This document shows positions 61,439 through 64,000 of a DNA stretch of 64,000 nt, piece after piece. The position numbers were made by a program, and so were the translations under genes. This DNA is from Desulfosudis oleivorans Hxd3 (GTDB lineage Bacteria > Desulfobacterota > Desulfobacteria > Desulfobacterales > Desulfosudaceae), in assembly GCF_000018405.1 (NCBI RefSeq), contig NC_009943.1, positions 809,001-873,000 on the forward strand, given 5' to 3'. The notes beneath the pieces are model-generated. The model worked only from the letters and a program-made list of their open reading frames with translations, did no database searches and was not told the DNA's origin. The stretch's first letter is position 1. Every line of letters begins with the position of its first letter.

Positions 61439-62563
61439 TCAATAAACGATTTCAATTTTCCCCTTGTCCATCTGAATGCCGTATCGGGTGTCAGGCCGCC
61501 TGCCTTTGGAGGCGATTTCCAGCTCTTTTAAGGCGTATGGCCCGAATCTGTTCTGCAGGACGGCTTTGATTTTTGATTTAAGCGAGTTGAAGCGCTCGGC
61601 GTCAAGGTTCATGATGCCGGTCTTGCTCATCTCTTCGACAGGGCGGGTGCCGCAAAGACGTTTGTAAATATCCGCAATAACCAAACCCTGGTTCAGAATT
61701 GCGGGTAAATCCAGGAAACACTCATGGCAGTCGCCGCAGGTGATCGAATTTTTGCGGCAGTCTTTTTTGCGCATGGCGAAAAAGGCATAGAGGGCCATCT
61801 GGGCCGGCGTCAGGTCCAGCTCCATCCTTTTATATATGATTTTTTTGTCCACAAGGTTGACCGTCAGCCGGGGCGTTTCTTCCCGGATCAGGGAAAGCAG
61901 AAGCGCGCCCGGTGGTTTGGACGCCTTGAGAACATCTTTTGACAGCGAGTCCCGAATAGAAACAAATGGAACCGATATAAGATTGATCTCGGCGTACCGG
62001 GTGTCCTTGTAATACGCTTGTCCGTTTTTGGCCTTGAGGGCGATGGTTTTCGATTCCTTCGGGGGATAGAAGAATTCCCGGCTGCTTTCAAAGTCGGGGG
62101 ACACCAGCACATGATAAAGCCTGTCCTGGGGCCGGCCGTAAAACTGGGCCGCCAGGGTGAGGCAGGCGCTCATGGTCTTGCGGCCCCCGGCAATGGAAAA
62201 GAAAACCGCCGTGTCCGGGTCCTTTGTAAGCTCAAAGGCCATGCCCAGGCACAGGGCCAGAAGCCGTTCGTTGTCGGCTTCGGTGAGAATGTCCGGGCGC
62301 TCCACGCCGTGGGTATCGGCGACGACGTGAACATGGGTATGGTCAAAGGCGATGGTTTCCGGATTGATGCCGTACTCGTTCAGGTAGCGATGATAGCGGC
62401 CGTCTTCACCGGCCAGAAGATCGGAGAAAATTCTGTCTTTGCCCTCCCGGGTGGTGATGACATGAATGGCGTGGACCTCCCGTCCGCTCTGGTGAAGGAC
62501 GTAGAGGGTCTCTGTGATCACCTGGGGGCTTAAGCCCGTTACCGCCAGAATAATGTTTTTCAT
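61439..62563 (-). CDS. NE0113-family CARF protein with winged-helix and four-cysteine cluster
   Basis: 374 aa from ATG 62563, where the protein starts M-K-N-I-I-L-A-V-T-G-L-S-P-Q-V as its family does; ATGs at 62587 and 62632 are in-frame alternatives. CARF domain with A-V-T-G-L-S-P-Q and S-I-A-G-G-R-K-T. The C-terminal part looks like a winged helix (L-T-P-A-Q-M-A-L-Y-A-F-F-A-M-R) with C269, C276, C279 and C282, a possible metal site. Such CARF-wHTH proteins may be transcription regulators controlled by cyclic nucleotides. 80 bp after cas6. Confidence 0.78.
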   Translation of the reverse strand: MKNIILAVTGLSPQVITETLYVLHQSGREVHAIHVITTREGKDRIFSDLLAGEDGRYHRYLNEYGINPETIAFDHTHVHVVADTHGVERPDILTEADNERLLALCLGMAFELTKDPDTAVFFSIAGGRKTMSACLTLAAQFYGRPQDRLYHVLVSPDFESSREFFYPPKESKTIALKAKNGQAYYKDTRYAEINLISVPFVSIRDSLSKDVLKASKPPGALLLSLIREETPRLTVNLVDKKIIYKRMELDLTPAQMALYAFFAMRKKDCRKNSITCGDCHECFLDLPAILNQGLVIADIYKRLCGTRPVEEMSKTGIMNLDAERFNSLKSKIKAVLQNRFGPYALKELEIASKGRRPDTRYGIQMDKGKIEIVY

Positions 62564-62643
62564 GGTTTTCTGTTTTCCGGAAGCCATTTTCGGTCGGCGG
62601 CCTTTTCCGGTCAATTTTGGAAACGTTGCCATGTCTCTCTGTT

Positions 62644-63561
62644 CTATACCGTGGTTGCCTTTATTCTTCCCAGCCCGAAGGTGGTCTGCTTGCCCACATG
62701 GGTTTTTTCACAGAACCGGACCAGGGGCAGAAATTCATCGAGTTCGCCTTCATAAACAACAGAACCGGTGATGCCGCCCATGAGCATTTCGTTGTCCTGG
62801 CGGAAAGAGTATCGCCGCCAGTCAAACCATTGCAGGTTGTTTTCAACGATTTTTACGTCCATGGCCCGTTTTACCATGCCCTTGTAGTCCAGGGGCGGCT
62901 CCCCTTGTCCGTAATGGGTCATGAGGGAAGATACCCGGCGCAGCATGACCCGGACCAGGGCATGAAAGGGCAGGTCGGCCGTCAGCCGGTTCTGCATTTT
63001 CGTACGGAGGGGGGTCTCCATGGTCAGGTGAAGGCGGCTGGTCCGGGAAGAGCCGGCTTCCGCAGACAGGGCAAGGGTTTCGACAGGGGCCGGGGTTTTG
63101 ACCCGTCCATCCTCGGCCCGGTAAACGGTTTTGCGGCCGGCTTTCACTTCGACAAGGGCAAACCGGCCTCTGCGGCCGTCTATTCTGGCGCCGATGCCGA
63201 TTGCGCCCATTTTGTCCACGGTATAAATGAAGTAAGGCAGGCTGTTGTTGACGGAACCAAATAGAAGCAGGGAAAAATTCAGGGTGTCGCCTGCCGCAAA
63301 GTCTGTTTCCTGGGCCGGGGGCGGCTCCAGCACAAAAGGATGGGGGGCTTCCGATGTTTTTGCCGAAGCCGGTGTTTCAAAAACAATGGCGTAAAGGCAG
63401 GTGGTGTTGAGCAGGCAGGTGTCGCACTGCTGTCGCCTGAGAGCGCAGACCGTTTTTTTGAGGGATCGGCCGAAAATGCCTCGAAGCGCGGAGCCCTTGT
63501 AAAAGGGCAGCCTGGCCGGAGTTTCAAACACACAGGAAAAAGAGTAGTCCCCATACAACAT
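62644..63561 (-). CDS. cas6: Cas6, pre-crRNA endonuclease
   Basis: 305 aa. Cuts repeats in the CRISPR transcript to give the 8-nt crRNA 5' tag. The C-terminal RAMP half carries the Cas6 pattern (G-G-I-T-G-S-V-V-Y, then T-H-V-G-K-Q-T-T-F-G-L-G-R-I glycine-rich loop). Cysteine pairs near residues 45-60 (C-D-T-C, N-T-T-C) are an unusual addition. ATG 63561 is chosen for its GAGGAGG seven bases upstream; a TTG 24 bases earlier is weaker. First gene of the minus-strand CRISPR-cas run. Confidence 0.85.
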   Translation of the reverse strand: MLYGDYSFSCVFETPARLPFYKGSALRGIFGRSLKKTVCALRRQQCDTCLLNTTCLYAIVFETPASAKTSEAPHPFVLEPPPAQETDFAAGDTLNFSLLLFGSVNNSLPYFIYTVDKMGAIGIGARIDGRRGRFALVEVKAGRKTVYRAEDGRVKTPAPVETLALSAEAGSSRTSRLHLTMETPLRTKMQNRLTADLPFHALVRVMLRRVSSLMTHYGQGEPPLDYKGMVKRAMDVKIVENNLQWFDWRRYSFRQDNEMLMGGITGSVVYEGELDEFLPLVRFCEKTHVGKQTTFGLGRIKATTV

Positions 63562-63654
63562 GTTTTGGCCCCTCCTCGACGCCAATTCATGTTCAGCAAA
63601 ACATCGGCAAATACCCGCGTTGGGTTTTGTCGAAAGTCCCGCAGTGTTTGTTTG

Positions 63655-63683
63655 AACCTATGGCAAAAGAAAAGGGGTGTCAA
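63655..63683 (-). promoter_or_regulatory. Promoter of the cas6-CARF transcript
   Basis: Minus-strand -35 TTGACA (63678-63683), 17-bp spacer, -10 TAGGTT (63655-63660), about 90 bp upstream of the cas6 start. The 135-bp gap to the next gene shows nothing else. Confidence 0.7.
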
Positions 63684-63720
63684 GGAGTTTAAAGGAAAGA
63701 CAAGTCAGTAAAAAGAACAG

Positions 63721-64000
63721 TTATGGCTGAGACAATCCGATATCTTTCGGACCCGTGTAGATGTCGGCAAACCGGGCGCCTTTTTTACTATTGGCCTTGT
63801 AAAAGGTGATGCAGCGGCGAATGATATCGATCACCTGGTCTTCGGAAAAGATGCCGTCCAGTGGCCGGGCCAGCTTCGGGTGGCGGCCCAGCTTGCCCCC
63901 CAGCAGGATGCGGTAGCCCTTCTGCCCTTCGGTGATGGTGCCGGTGGGACATGCCTTGGCACAGGCCCCGCAGGCAAGGCAGAGGCCGGGATCGATCACC
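63721..64000 (-). CDS. Sulfite reductase-type 4Fe-4S protein, C-terminal part (partial)
   Basis: Runs off the right edge; only the last 92-93 residues are visible. They contain a ferredoxin motif C-L-A-C-G-A-C-A-K-A-C-P and the family block G-Y-R-I-L-L-G-G-K-L-G-R-H-P-K-L, as in nitrite/sulfite reductase-related iron-sulfur proteins. The full gene's start and haem-binding part are outside the window, so the exact reductase type is open. Reads towards cas6 but is probably a separate transcript. Confidence 0.75.
   Translation of the reverse strand, partial: VIDPGLCLACGACAKACPTGTITEGQKGYRILLGGKLGRHPKLARPLDGIFSEDQVIDIIRRCITFYKANSKKGARFADIYTGPKDIGLSQP

Overview
The window looks like a GC-rich chromosome segment of a Desulfobacterota (former Deltaproteobacteria) organism, probably a sulfate reducer. 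This rests on the gene set and its order, a sulfite-reductase-type ferredoxin fragment at the right edge, and tandem MoeA genes of which one carries a periplasmic-binding-protein-like domain. It is inference; no database was searched.

Layout. 1-2442: two MoeA-type molybdenum cofactor genes. 2443-4100: repeat-rich intergenic DNA and an AT-rich island with two orphan membrane-protein genes separated by a 59-bp attC-like site, then a RhuM-family gene. 4100-14775: accessory and housekeeping genes (archease, a large secreted Ig-like protein, an O-antigen-ligase-like protein, a DUF2007 protein, a V4R-domain protein, class I fumarase, an MltD-like lytic transglycosylase). 15009-45715: the core translation and transcription superoperon: promoter, tRNA-Thr/Tyr/Gly/Thr, tuf, rpmG, tRNA-Trp, secE, nusG, rplKAJL, rpoBC, rpsLG, a second identical tuf, then the S10, spc and alpha operons through rplQ and a strong terminator. 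fusA is missing from the str operon and adk/map from between secY and infA. RpoC carries an inserted parvulin-like domain of about 95 residues.

45693-63561 is entirely on the minus strand and is mostly defence. Read in the direction of transcription: cas6, a CARF protein (NE0113 type), a second CARF protein (APE2256 type), cas10/csm1, csm2, csm3, csm4, csm5, a CARF-HEPN ribonuclease (Cas02710 type), the CRISPR leader, an array of 16 near-identical 35-nt repeats plus one decayed terminal repeat, and then a three-gene module: NERD-nuclease/SF1 helicase, an unrecognised 286-aa protein, and a HEIHH zincin fused to a WYL-like domain. A GGDEF protein closes the strand run. There is no cas1 or cas2 in the window.

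How it works together: Cas6 would cut the pre-crRNA, the Csm complex would bind target RNA and Cas10 (GGDD intact) would make cyclic oligoadenylate. Three different CARF proteins could then read that signal. The NERD-helicase/286-aa/zincin-WYL module is the best candidate for an undescribed defence system. The direct-repeat operator candidate upstream of the cas10 transcript and a 12-bp palindrome found at three places in the locus suggest shared regulation.
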